A DNA stretch of 6,214 nt from the NCBI GenBank assembly GCA_964616985.1, contig CAZTVF010000188.1, positions 1 through 6,214 of the forward strand, written 5' to 3'. Source of the stretch: CAZTVF01 sp964616985. GTDB taxonomy: Bacteria > Planctomycetota > Phycisphaerae > SM23-33. Numbering within the stretch: position 1 is the first letter of the stretch; the number at the start of each line of letters is the position of its first letter. The notes under the pieces are model-generated. The model ran no database searches. It was given only the letters and a program-made list of their open reading frames with translations, and had not been told where the DNA came from. A program made the position numbers and the translations under genes. Shown here in pieces: positions 1-5,733 of this stretch.

Positions 1-1737
1 GCGGATCATGTCAGTGGCGTTGTCGCCCACGAAGGGGGTGCCGAAGGGCGCGAGGAACGGTTTCTTCTTCCGCCCGATCACGTCCTTGGGCAGGCGGCTG
101 GCCATCGCGCGGCGAAGCAGGATCTTTTCATTGAGCCAGTTGCTCTTGAACTTGGGGGGGATCGTCGCGAGGTACTCCTGCACCGTTCGGTCCAGGAACG
201 GATAGCGTCCCTCGATGGAGTTGGCCATAAGGGCCCGATCGCCGTGGGCGCCAAGCAGGTGCCCGGTCATGAAGATCCGGCTGGAGACGTAGAGCGAGCG
301 ATCGAAGAGGTCCCAGGTCTTCATCCGGTCCTTGGGCAGGTCGACGAGCTCGGCATCGTTGAGCTTCGCCTGGCGCTGCCACATGTCGTCGGAGTACGTC
401 ATCTCCCGGGCCATGCGGAAGTAGAAGAACTTCATCATGTTGCCCGGGTAATAGCCGAACACGTCGGTGGCCCAGCGGTGGTCGGTCCGGTTCGGCAGGA
501 AGGGGTTTCGCTTCCCCAGGCCCAGGCGGAACATCGGCCAGAAGGCCGCCGTCATCAGCTTCGTCCACAGCCCCTCACCGCCGATGTTTCGCAGGGCGTC
601 CCAGCGGAAGTAGATGTAGCCGCCCAGCGCCTCGTCTGAACCCTCGCCGGTGAGCACGACCTTCACGTGCTGGCGGGCCAGGGCCGACAGCGCCATCAGC
701 GGCACGCTCTCAGTCGAGAGGATGGGGTTCTCGGCGTGATAGACCAGCTTGGGCAGGTCCGCGGCAAGCTCGCTCTGCGGGTATAGCAGGAACTGCGTCT
801 GAAGGTTGAGGAAGTCGGCCACCTTCGCCGTCAGCGGCTGCTCATTGAAGCCGCGTTCAGGAAATGCGATCGAAAACACACGTTTGCGGATCGCCGGCTC
901 GTCGGCGACCAGGGCCGCGATGGCGGCAGAGTCGATGCCGCCCGAGAGGTACAGGCCCACCGGGACGTCGGCCTTGAGGCGCCGCTTGCACGCGGCCGCC
1001 AGCAGGTCGCGGAGTTCGGCGGCGGCGTCATCGATGGATCGTTTTGGATACTCGCCGCCGGCGGGGTACTGGAGGTCCCAGAAGGTGCGGATGTTGATCT
1101 GCCCGTCGCGCACCTCCAAAAACTGCCCCGGGCCCAGGGCGTTGACGCCCTTGAACATCGCCCGCGGGGCGGGCACGTTGCCGAACGCCGCCACCGCGTC
1201 CAGCGAACGCGGGTCGATCTCGGGGCGGACCAGGCCGGTGGCGAAGATCGCCTTCATCTCCGAGGCGAAGACGATACAGTCGTTGGTGACCGCGTAGAAC
1301 AGCGGGCAGATGCCCATGCGGTCGCGGGCCAGCAGCAGCCGCCTGGCCTGCGAGTCGTAGATGGCGAAGGCGAACTGCCCATCGATCTTGTCCAGCGCCT
1401 CGGCCCAGTGCTCCTCGAAAAGATGGCAGGCGACCTCGGTGTCGCACCGCGAGCGAAACTTGTGGCCGCGGGCCTTGAGGTCATCCAGAATGCGGTCGTA
1501 ATCGTAGATCTCGCCGTTGAGGACGGCGTGGTAGCGGCCTGTCTCATCGCTGACGGGCTGGTGGCCGGAGGCGGGGTCGATGATGGCCAGGCGCGTGGCG
1601 CCCAGCAGGATGCCGTTCTGGCGGAAGTAGCCGTTATCGTCCGGGCCGCGATGCCGTATGGATGCCAAGACCGCTTCGATATCGATATCTGCGGACTCTC
1701 GTCCGCGCAGATTGAACACGCCAACAATGCCACACAT
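1..1737 (-). CDS. asnB: Asparagine synthetase (glutamine-hydrolysing), class II, 3' end beyond the window
   Basis: Converts aspartate to asparagine with ATP, using ammonia released from glutamine; cytoplasmic. The minus frame is open from ATG 1737-1735 to the window edge (579 codons, no internal stop), so the C-terminus is missing; relatives are somewhat over 600 residues. The start is fixed because Cys2 (MCGIVGVFN) must become the N-terminal nucleophile of the Ntn glutaminase domain. Other glutaminase signatures are RHRGPDDNGY (28-37), RLAIID (49-54), NGEIY (74-78) and Asp99. The synthetase domain has the ATP pyrophosphatase loop SGGIDS (265-270), then TGEGSDEALGGY (363-374) and EGRYPFLD near the C-terminus. 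A GGAG lies 11 bases upstream of the start. It is divergent from the 125-residue gene at 1901. The family also includes amidotransferases of surface-polysaccharide and natural-product loci, so free asparagine synthesis is the default reading, not proven. No such locus is visible here. Confidence 0.94.
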   Translation of the reverse strand, partial: MCGIVGVFNLRGRESADIDIEAVLASIRHRGPDDNGYFRQNGILLGATRLAIIDPASGHQPVSDETGRYHAVLNGEIYDYDRILDDLKARGHKFRSRCDTEVACHLFEEHWAEALDKIDGQFAFAIYDSQARRLLLARDRMGICPLFYAVTNDCIVFASEMKAIFATGLVRPEIDPRSLDAVAAFGNVPAPRAMFKGVNALGPGQFLEVRDGQINIRTFWDLQYPAGGEYPKRSIDDAAAELRDLLAAACKRRLKADVPVGLYLSGGIDSAAIAALVADEPAIRKRVFSIAFPERGFNEQPLTAKVADFLNLQTQFLLYPQSELAADLPKLVYHAENPILSTESVPLMALSALARQHVKVVLTGEGSDEALGGYIYFRWDALRNIGGEGLWTKLMTAAFWPMFRLGLGKRNPFLPNRTDHRWATDVFGYYPGNMMKFFYFRMAREMTYSDDMWQRQAKLNDAELVDLPKDRMKTWDLFDRSLYVSSRIFMTGHLLGAHGDRALMANSIEGRYPFLDRTVQEYLATIPPKFKSNWLNEKILLRRAMASRLPKDVIGRKKKPFLAPFGTPFVGDNATDMIR

Positions 1738-1765
1738 AGCGATCGCGTCTCCGGGGTTCTTACCT

Positions 1766-1771
1766 ATTGTA
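1766..1771 (-). promoter_or_regulatory. Possible -10 element for asnB
   Basis: On the minus strand 1771-1766 reads TACAAT, one mismatch from the sigma-70 -10 consensus, 28 bases before the asnB ATG. No convincing -35 lies 16-18 bases further upstream (the best hexamer is TATCAA), so this is only a candidate. Confidence 0.3.
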
Positions 1772-1845
1772 GGGGCCTTCCGCCGCGTTTGATAGGGACA
1801 CCTGCGCGCGATTCGCAAGTTCAGCGGGGCGGACTGGGCTGCGCT

Positions 1846-1892
1846 GCCGGAGGCAGGAAGGTTTGGCAGCCGGAGGCTAGGATGGTTTGGGA
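1846..1892 (+). repeat. Tandem ~23-bp duplication carrying the ribosome binding site of the 1901 gene
   Basis: Unit 1 (1846-1868) and unit 2 (1869-1892) are adjacent copies. Both begin GCCGGAGGC and share GGTTTGG near their ends; they differ by one inserted T and about two substitutions. The Shine-Dalgarno GGAGG (1890-1894, spacer 6) straddles the end of unit 2, while the matching end of unit 1 reads GGCAG. The left part of unit 1 can also fold as CTGCC-GGA-GGCAG (1844-1856). The rest of the divergent region 1738-1845 holds no clear operator; the one fair -35-like hexamer on the plus strand (TTGATA, 1789-1794) has no matching -10. Confidence 0.75.
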
Positions 1893-1900
1893 GGGAACGC

Positions 1901-2278
1901 ATGAGAGACGAAAGGCACATCAACGAGGAATACGCGACGGTCACGCTGCCCAACCACCGCCGGGACGAGTTCGAGGACATCCTGGCCAGTTACGCGGGCG
2001 ATTTCCCCATCGCATTTACTTACACCGTGCCCCCGGCCACCGACGCGGTGCCCGACGAGGGGATCGAGTCGGAAGACTGGCTGGTCGAGGGCTTCAAGAC
2101 GCAGGCCTGGATCGATCTTTCGGGCAAGAACGCCAAGGTGAAGCTGGACATGAACGCCTACGCGCACACCCCGCCGGAGGAAATGACCGAAGAGGCCGAG
2201 CGCGTGCTTGTCGAATGGGCCCAGGCAGTTCGGCGCACCATGCAAGGCGGCGTGCCCGCGGACGTCGAGGAGTTTTAG
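1901..2278 (+). CDS. Hypothetical 125-residue acidic protein
   Basis: I do not recognise a family. It is judged real because it has a strong Shine-Dalgarno (GGAGG, 6-base spacer), consistently G/C-rich third positions and a normal amino-acid composition, unlike the overlapping frames. The product is soluble, with no signal peptide or membrane segment. It is acidic, with Glu/Asp clusters at both ends. Residues 8-35 (YATVTLPNHRRDEFEDIL onward) could form a strand then a helix. The middle, around residues 68-85, looks like alternating beta strands (AWIDLSGKNAKVKLDMNAY), followed by a predicted amphipathic helix (PPEEMTEEAERVLVEWAQAV). There is no Cys/His metal cluster or catalytic motif. It is probably a single-gene transcript: asnB diverges upstream and a large inverted repeat follows 31 bases after the stop. 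Confidence 0.72.
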   Translation: MRDERHINEEYATVTLPNHRRDEFEDILASYAGDFPIAFTYTVPPATDAVPDEGIESEDWLVEGFKTQAWIDLSGKNAKVKLDMNAYAHTPPEEMTEEAERVLVEWAQAVRRTMQGGVPADVEEF

Positions 2279-2309
2279 CAGTCCTTCACGGGTTGGGTCT
2301 GTGAGCAAC

Positions 2310-2398
2310 GCTTCGGCGGCGGCTTGCCGTTCAGCGCTGTCAAATATGGGTGACGCCCTCAGGCTTCTACAGCGCCGAACGGCAGGCCGCCGCCAAGC
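2310..2398. repeat. Large near-perfect inverted repeat (long hairpin)
   Basis: Arm 2315-2340 is complementary to arm 2369-2394. Of 26 positions, 24 are Watson-Crick, one is a G-U wobble and one an A-C mismatch. Read from the other strand, wobble and mismatch swap, so either RNA strand gives 25 of 26 paired positions. After a one-base bulge (C2314) the stem extends four pairs (2310-2313 with 2395-2398). The loop is 2341-2368. It starts 31 bases after the stop of the 1901 gene and ends 124 bases before the GH65 start. No U-run follows on either strand, so it is not a classical intrinsic terminator. It could be a 3'-end stabiliser, a REP-like unit or a remnant of a small palindromic element; I see no target-site duplication. 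Confidence 0.85.
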
Positions 2399-2445
2399 CC
2401 ACGGGAACCGCTTGAAAGCCTGATCCATACCGGGGCGTGTTTCTC

Positions 2446-2474
2446 TTGCTCCGCGGGCCGGGAGGCTGTATTTT
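2446..2474 (+). promoter_or_regulatory. Weak sigma-70-like promoter candidate for the GH65 operon
   Basis: TTGCTC (2446-2451) and TATTTT (2469-2474) are separated by 17 bases and lie about 49 bases upstream of the GH65 ATG. The -35 matches TTGACA at only three positions and the -10 at four, so the call rests mainly on spacing and location. The rest of 2399-2522 shows no other clear signal. Confidence 0.33.
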
Positions 2475-2522
2475 CCTCAAGCCTGAAGTGAGACCGGTGA
2501 ACCACAAAGAAAGGAGCCCGAC

Positions 2523-4751
2523 ATGCCGCCCGTCGTCTGCGCGCCGTCCAAAGAAGCCTGGCTGCTGACCGAGGACAAGTTCAACCCGAACCATGCCTTC
2601 CATTATGAATCGATCTTCGCCCTGGCCAACGGCTACGCCGGCGTCCGCGGTTCGCTGGAGATGAACACCGAGATCGGCGACGCGGGCTTTTACGTGGCCG
2701 GCGTGTTCGACCAGGTGCATGAGTTCACGCACGAGATCGTCAACCTCCCGTCGTGGCTGGGCGTGGGGGCGAACATGGACGGCTTCGACTTTGACCTGCG
2801 CCGCGGCAAGATCCTCGAGTATCGCCGCACGCTGGACATGAAGCAGGGCCTCCTGTTCACGCACATCGTCTATCGCGACGCCGGAATGCATACCACGCGG
2901 TGGGAGTCGGTCCGGCTGATGCACATGAAGCACAAGCACCTGGGCATCGAGTGGGGCACGATCAAGCCCCTCGACTACAGCGGCACGGTGCAGATGACCG
3001 GCAGCATCAACGCCTGGCTGACCAAGCACGGCTCGGGCAGCGGGCAGGTGCGGTACGGAAACGTGCACGCCTACGACCTCGACGGCAAGGGCGTCGGCCT
3101 CGACGTCACCACCTGCAAGTCCGGCATCGGGGTCGCCATGGCCTCGCAGATGGCCGTGGGCGGGCAGCAGTCGCGTTCGGCCGGAATCGATGATGACATC
3201 GTCCGCGAACGCGTCGCGGTGAAGGTGGACAAGGGCGGCGTGGCCAGCTGGGAAAAGCGGACCATCATCCGTACCAGCCGCGATGCCGAGAAGCCCGTCG
3301 AGGCCGCCCGTGCCGAACTGGAGAGCTTCGCAGCGGTGCCGCTCCGCAAGCTGCTCAAGGAGCACGTCGAGGCGTGGGCGGAGATCTGGGACGCCGCCAA
3401 CATCGAAATCGAGGGCGACCCCCGCGGCCAAAAGGCGCTGCGGTTCAGCGAGTTCCACCTGGCCAGCATGGTCAACGCGGCCGACGAGAAGGTGTCGCTG
3501 GGCGCCAAGGGCCTGCACGGCAAGGGGTACAACGGCCTGGTGTTCTGGGACACCGAGATCTACCTGCTGCCGTTCTATATCTACACGAACCCGGCGGCCG
3601 CGCGGTCGCTGCTGATGTACCGCTTCCACTTCCTCGAAGACGCCCGCTGGAATGCACAGCTGCTGGGCTACAGCGGCGTGCGGTACCCGTGGAACAGCTC
3701 GATCACCGGCAAGGAGCGCAGCTGGAAGGGCTGGCAGGAGCACGTCAATCCCGACGTCGCCTGGGGCGTGGACAAGTATGTCGCCGCCACCGACGACCAG
3801 GACTTCTACCTCAACTACGGTGCGAGGCTGATCATCGAGACCGCCGCCTACTGGCCCAGCCGCGTGGAGTTCGATGAGGCCCGCGGCCAGTATGTCATCA
3901 ACGTCCTGTGCGGGCCCGACGAGATCCACACGGGCATCAACAACAACGCCTTCACCAACCAGATCGTCAAGTGGCACATCGCGCGAGCGCTGAAGGCGAT
4001 CGACGATCTCAAGGCCGCCGGCAAGTGGGAGGCGCTCAACGCCCAGATGAAGCTCTCGGACGAGGAACTCGCACGCTGGCGCGACATCAGCGACCGGATG
4101 TTCGTGAACTTCAATCCGAAGATGGGCTTCCACGAGCAGTTCGACGGCTACTTCCAGCGGCCGGACCGCAAGATCGATCGCAGCCTGTCGCGCATGCAGT
4201 ACACCGGCCCGGTGCAGCACTCGTTCAAGCCCACCAAGGTGGCGCAGCAGGCCGACACGATGCTGATGTACTACATGTTCGCCAACGACTTCCCGGCCGA
4301 CATGCGCCGCAAGGCCTACAAGTTTTACGAACCTCGCTGCTCGCACACCAGTTCGCTCAGCCGCAACGTCTTCGCCATCGTCGCCGCCCAGACCGGCCTG
4401 ATGGAAGAGGCGTATCGCCAGTACCTCGAGTCGGCCGAGACCGACCTCGCCCACATCGGCGAGGCCGACAGCGGCGTTCATGCCGCGTGCATGGGCGGCA
4501 ACTACCAGATCGCCACGATCGGCTTTGGCGGCCTGAGCGTCAAGGACGGCATGCTTTCGCTGGAGCCCCGCCTGCCGAAGAAGTGGAAGAAGCTCTCGTT
4601 CAAGGCCCTCTTCCACGGCAAGCAGATCGAGGTGGAGGTCGGCCGCAAGAGCGTCCGCCTCCGCACGCACTCCGGCACGCTGCTGATCCTGCTGAACGGC
4701 CAGGTGCAGAAGGTGACGACCACGGCGAAGAACTTCCCGCTGGGGAAATAA
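2523..4751 (+). CDS. Glycoside hydrolase family 65 enzyme (maltose/kojibiose/trehalose phosphorylase-like)
   Basis: GH65 enzymes cleave alpha-glucosidic disaccharides or glucosides, mostly by phosphate attack giving beta-glucose 1-phosphate; some members are hydrolases. The 742-residue length fits the family. An N-terminal beta-sandwich covers roughly residues 10-270, the (alpha/alpha)6 barrel roughly 300-675 and a small C-terminal beta-sheet domain the rest. Barrel signatures are KGYNGLVFWDTEIY (334-347), CGPDEIHTGINNNAFTN (463-479) with Glu467 as the expected general acid, SHTSSLS (607-613) in the expected phosphate loop, and GVHAACMGGNYQ (651-662). The C-terminal domain starts near LSLEPRLP. 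The usual Lys-Gln-Ala-Asp motif reads QQAD (575-578). No signal peptide is present, so it is cytoplasmic. AAGGAG (2511-2516) with a 6-base spacer supports this start. The SGNH hydrolase gene follows after one base. Substrate specificity, and phosphorylase versus hydrolase, cannot be settled from sequence reading. Confidence 0.93.
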   Translation: MPPVVCAPSKEAWLLTEDKFNPNHAFHYESIFALANGYAGVRGSLEMNTEIGDAGFYVAGVFDQVHEFTHEIVNLPSWLGVGANMDGFDFDLRRGKILEYRRTLDMKQGLLFTHIVYRDAGMHTTRWESVRLMHMKHKHLGIEWGTIKPLDYSGTVQMTGSINAWLTKHGSGSGQVRYGNVHAYDLDGKGVGLDVTTCKSGIGVAMASQMAVGGQQSRSAGIDDDIVRERVAVKVDKGGVASWEKRTIIRTSRDAEKPVEAARAELESFAAVPLRKLLKEHVEAWAEIWDAANIEIEGDPRGQKALRFSEFHLASMVNAADEKVSLGAKGLHGKGYNGLVFWDTEIYLLPFYIYTNPAAARSLLMYRFHFLEDARWNAQLLGYSGVRYPWNSSITGKERSWKGWQEHVNPDVAWGVDKYVAATDDQDFYLNYGARLIIETAAYWPSRVEFDEARGQYVINVLCGPDEIHTGINNNAFTNQIVKWHIARALKAIDDLKAAGKWEALNAQMKLSDEELARWRDISDRMFVNFNPKMGFHEQFDGYFQRPDRKIDRSLSRMQYTGPVQHSFKPTKVAQQADTMLMYYMFANDFPADMRRKAYKFYEPRCSHTSSLSRNVFAIVAAQTGLMEEAYRQYLESAETDLAHIGEADSGVHAACMGGNYQIATIGFGGLSVKDGMLSLEPRLPKKWKKLSFKALFHGKQIEVEVGRKSVRLRTHSGTLLILLNGQVQKVTTTAKNFPLGK

Positions 4752-4752
4752 C

Positions 4753-5319
4753 ATGAAGATCATTCTGATTGGCGACAGCATCCGGATGGGCTACCAGTCG
4801 CGGGTGATGGCGCAGTTGCGCGGGCGGGCGGATGTGTGGGCGCCGAAGGAGAACTGCGGCCACACGTTACGCATCCGTGAGAATCTGCAGTCGTGGGTGA
4901 TCGACCAGCGGCCTGACGTGGTGCATTTCAACTCGGGCATTCATGATCTGGGTTGGATGGATGGCGAGCGCGTGGCGCGGTTCACGGCCGGCGAGTACGT
5001 CCGCAGCCTGCGGATCATCATCGAGCGGATGCGGCAGGGGACGCAGGCGAAGCTGATCTTCGCGACGACCACGCCGATCCTGGCGCCATGCGACCCCTCG
5101 CTGCCGAATGACCGGTGCAAGGTGCCGCCGATCGTTGCACGGTACAACACCGCCGCCGTCGCCCTGATGCAGTCGCTGAAGGTGCCGGTCAACGATCTCT
5201 ATCGCGAGATCATCCGCGCCGGCGTGAATGATTGCATCGGCCCCGACAAGATCCACATGACGGATCTTGGCAACGAGACGCTCGCGGCGGCCGTGATGAA
5301 GGCAGTCTCAAAGGCGTGA
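4753..5319 (+). CDS. SGNH/GDSL-family hydrolase (probable esterase or deacylase)
   Basis: A 188-residue single-domain protein of the SGNH hydrolase fold, which typically removes acyl or acetyl esters. Block I is IGDS (6-9) with nucleophile Ser9, preceded by the usual short hydrophobic strand. Gly36 may be the block II oxyanion glycine. Block III is FNSGIHDL (59-66), with Asn60 and Gly62 where G-x-N-D-like motifs usually lie. Block V is GPDKIH (163-168), giving Asp165 and His168 of the catalytic triad. There is no signal peptide, so it should act in the cytoplasm. The ATG lies one base after the GH65 stop, with G-rich sequence inside the GH65 end as ribosome binding site, which points to translational coupling. 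From context I infer a sugar-ester substrate linked to the GH65 substrate. This family is notoriously broad, so the exact substrate is unknown. Confidence 0.86.
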   Translation: MKIILIGDSIRMGYQSRVMAQLRGRADVWAPKENCGHTLRIRENLQSWVIDQRPDVVHFNSGIHDLGWMDGERVARFTAGEYVRSLRIIIERMRQGTQAKLIFATTTPILAPCDPSLPNDRCKVPPIVARYNTAAVALMQSLKVPVNDLYREIIRAGVNDCIGPDKIHMTDLGNETLAAAVMKAVSKA

Positions 5320-5359
5320 TTCTCGCTCGGGTATTCGCTGCGATGAAAGGGTTGAGCGC

Positions 5360-5527
5360 ATGAAGCGGTTTGGTCTGGCAAAGACGTTGTTGGTGGCCGC
5401 GGCCCTGTCGTTGGCGGCCCTGTTGTCCAATGGCTGCTCGCAACCGCGGCGGTCCATGTCGGTCGCCCCAGCGCCGAGTGCGGCGGTGGCCACGGTGTCT
5501 GTCGGTTCGCCGGCTGCGGGCCTGTAA
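5360..5527 (+). CDS. Small lipoprotein-like peptide, 55 residues
   Basis: A short frame from ATG 5360 to TAA 5525-5527. It has a basic start (MKRFGLAK), a hydrophobic core (residues 9-22, Leu/Ala/Val-rich) and LSNGC (22-26), where Cys26 could be lipidated; Asn at -2 makes the lipobox imperfect. The remaining 29 residues are Ala/Ser/Pro/Val-rich and look unstructured. AAAGGG (5346-5351) sits 8 bases before the start. It lies 40 bases after the SGNH stop and may share that transcript. Proteins like this resemble small entericidin-type or orphan lipoproteins, but I recognise no family. It could instead be the remnant of a longer lipoprotein gene. An even shorter frame (ATG 5342) ends in a TGA that overlaps this start codon. 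Confidence 0.55.
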   Translation: MKRFGLAKTLLVAAALSLAALLSNGCSQPRRSMSVAPAPSAAVATVSVGSPAAGL

Positions 5528-5559
5528 TCCGATCCAGGAGGCCTTGGGCCTGCCAAAGG

Positions 5560-5609
5560 TGCCGACGACAGGGGCGTTGGCGGTCGTTATGACATGCCGA
5601 CCGCAGGGG
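5560..5609 (+). promoter_or_regulatory. Candidate enhancer (upstream activating sequence) for the dnaK sigma-54 promoter
   Basis: Two overlapping arrangements are visible. A perfect 7-bp dyad, GCGGTCG (5580-5586) and CGACCGC (5598-5604), is separated by 11 bases that contain a further AT-GAC-AT symmetry, and is centred near 5592. In addition, a 15-bp direct repeat occurs at 5560-5574 and 5595-5609, both starting TGCCGAC and ending CAGGGG (13 of 15 identical, 35 bp apart). Relative to the predicted start near 5676, the dyad is centred at about -84 and the repeats at about -116 to -102 and -81 to -67. That is the range where bacterial enhancer-binding proteins bind. Confidence 0.45.
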
Positions 5610-5648
5610 TCTCGATGCGTAACTGATGTGATTCCATGGGTTAAGGTC

Positions 5649-5665
5649 TTGGCACGCCTATTGCA
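5649..5665 (+). promoter_or_regulatory. Sigma-54 (RpoN) -24/-12 promoter for dnaK
   Basis: The sequence TTGGCACG, four bases, then TTGCA matches every defined position of the sigma-54 consensus YTGGCACG-N4-TTGCW. The invariant GG (5651-5652) and GC (5663-5664) have the required 10-base separation. The predicted transcription start is near 5676, giving a leader of about 58 bases before the dnaK ATG. It lies on the correct strand, in an intergenic region, with candidate activator sites upstream. Alternative reading: TTGGCA could be a sigma-70 -35, but the -10 at suitable spacing is poor. Confidence 0.78.
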
Positions 5666-5684
5666 GGAAGCACTATTAATCGAC

Positions 5685-5693
5685 TGCTATGAT
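5685..5693 (+). promoter_or_regulatory. Possible extended -10 sigma-70 promoter for dnaK
   Basis: TGCTATGAT fits the extended -10 pattern TGn-TATAAT with one mismatch and would start transcription near 5700. No good -35 lies 16-18 bases upstream (TTGCAG at 5661 is 21 bases away), so it is only a candidate for basal dnaK expression beside the sigma-54 promoter. Confidence 0.35.
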
Positions 5694-5733
5694 TTTTCAG
5701 GGCCATGACGGCCGCGAAGGGAGAGATAAACTA

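Noticed and set aside
1789..1817. TTGATA as the -35 of a promoter for the 1901 gene
   Set aside because: The hexamer is good, but the bases 16-18 downstream (around TTCGCA) do not resemble a -10 element.
1408..2304. Plus-strand open frame of 298 codons spanning the asnB start, the intergenic region and the 1901 gene
   Set aside because: It runs antisense to the asnB glutaminase domain and out of frame over the 125-residue gene, with an Arg/Gly/His-rich out-of-frame tail. It is a shadow.
1877..2428. Minus-strand open frame of 183 codons
   Set aside because: It is antisense to the 125-residue gene and runs through the long inverted repeat, with no ribosome binding site or motif support.
2367..4781. 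Long open frame of 804 codons on the minus strand opposite the GH65 gene
   Set aside because: Its composition is rich in Val/Leu/Ala/Arg/His/Gly with no recognisable domain, and it is exactly antisense to a gene with clear family motifs. In GC-rich coding DNA such mirror frames stay open because stop codons are rare.
5539..5559. Small hairpins (AGGCC-TTG-GGCCT and a CCTT...AAGG alternative) just after the lipoprotein-like gene
   Set aside because: The stem is only about 5 bp and no U-run follows, so an intrinsic terminator cannot be claimed.
5668..5691. CIRCE-like element (AGCACT ... GACTGCT) upstream of dnaK
   Set aside because: The half-sites match the HrcA operator TTAGCACTC-N9-GAGTGCTAA only partly (about 6 and 7 of 9 positions) and the spacer is 6 bases where 9 is required.
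5701..5713. GGCC-ATGAC-GGCC inverted repeat in the dnaK leader
   Set aside because: Only four GC pairs with a five-base loop; common by chance in GC-rich DNA and not positioned to mask the ribosome binding site.
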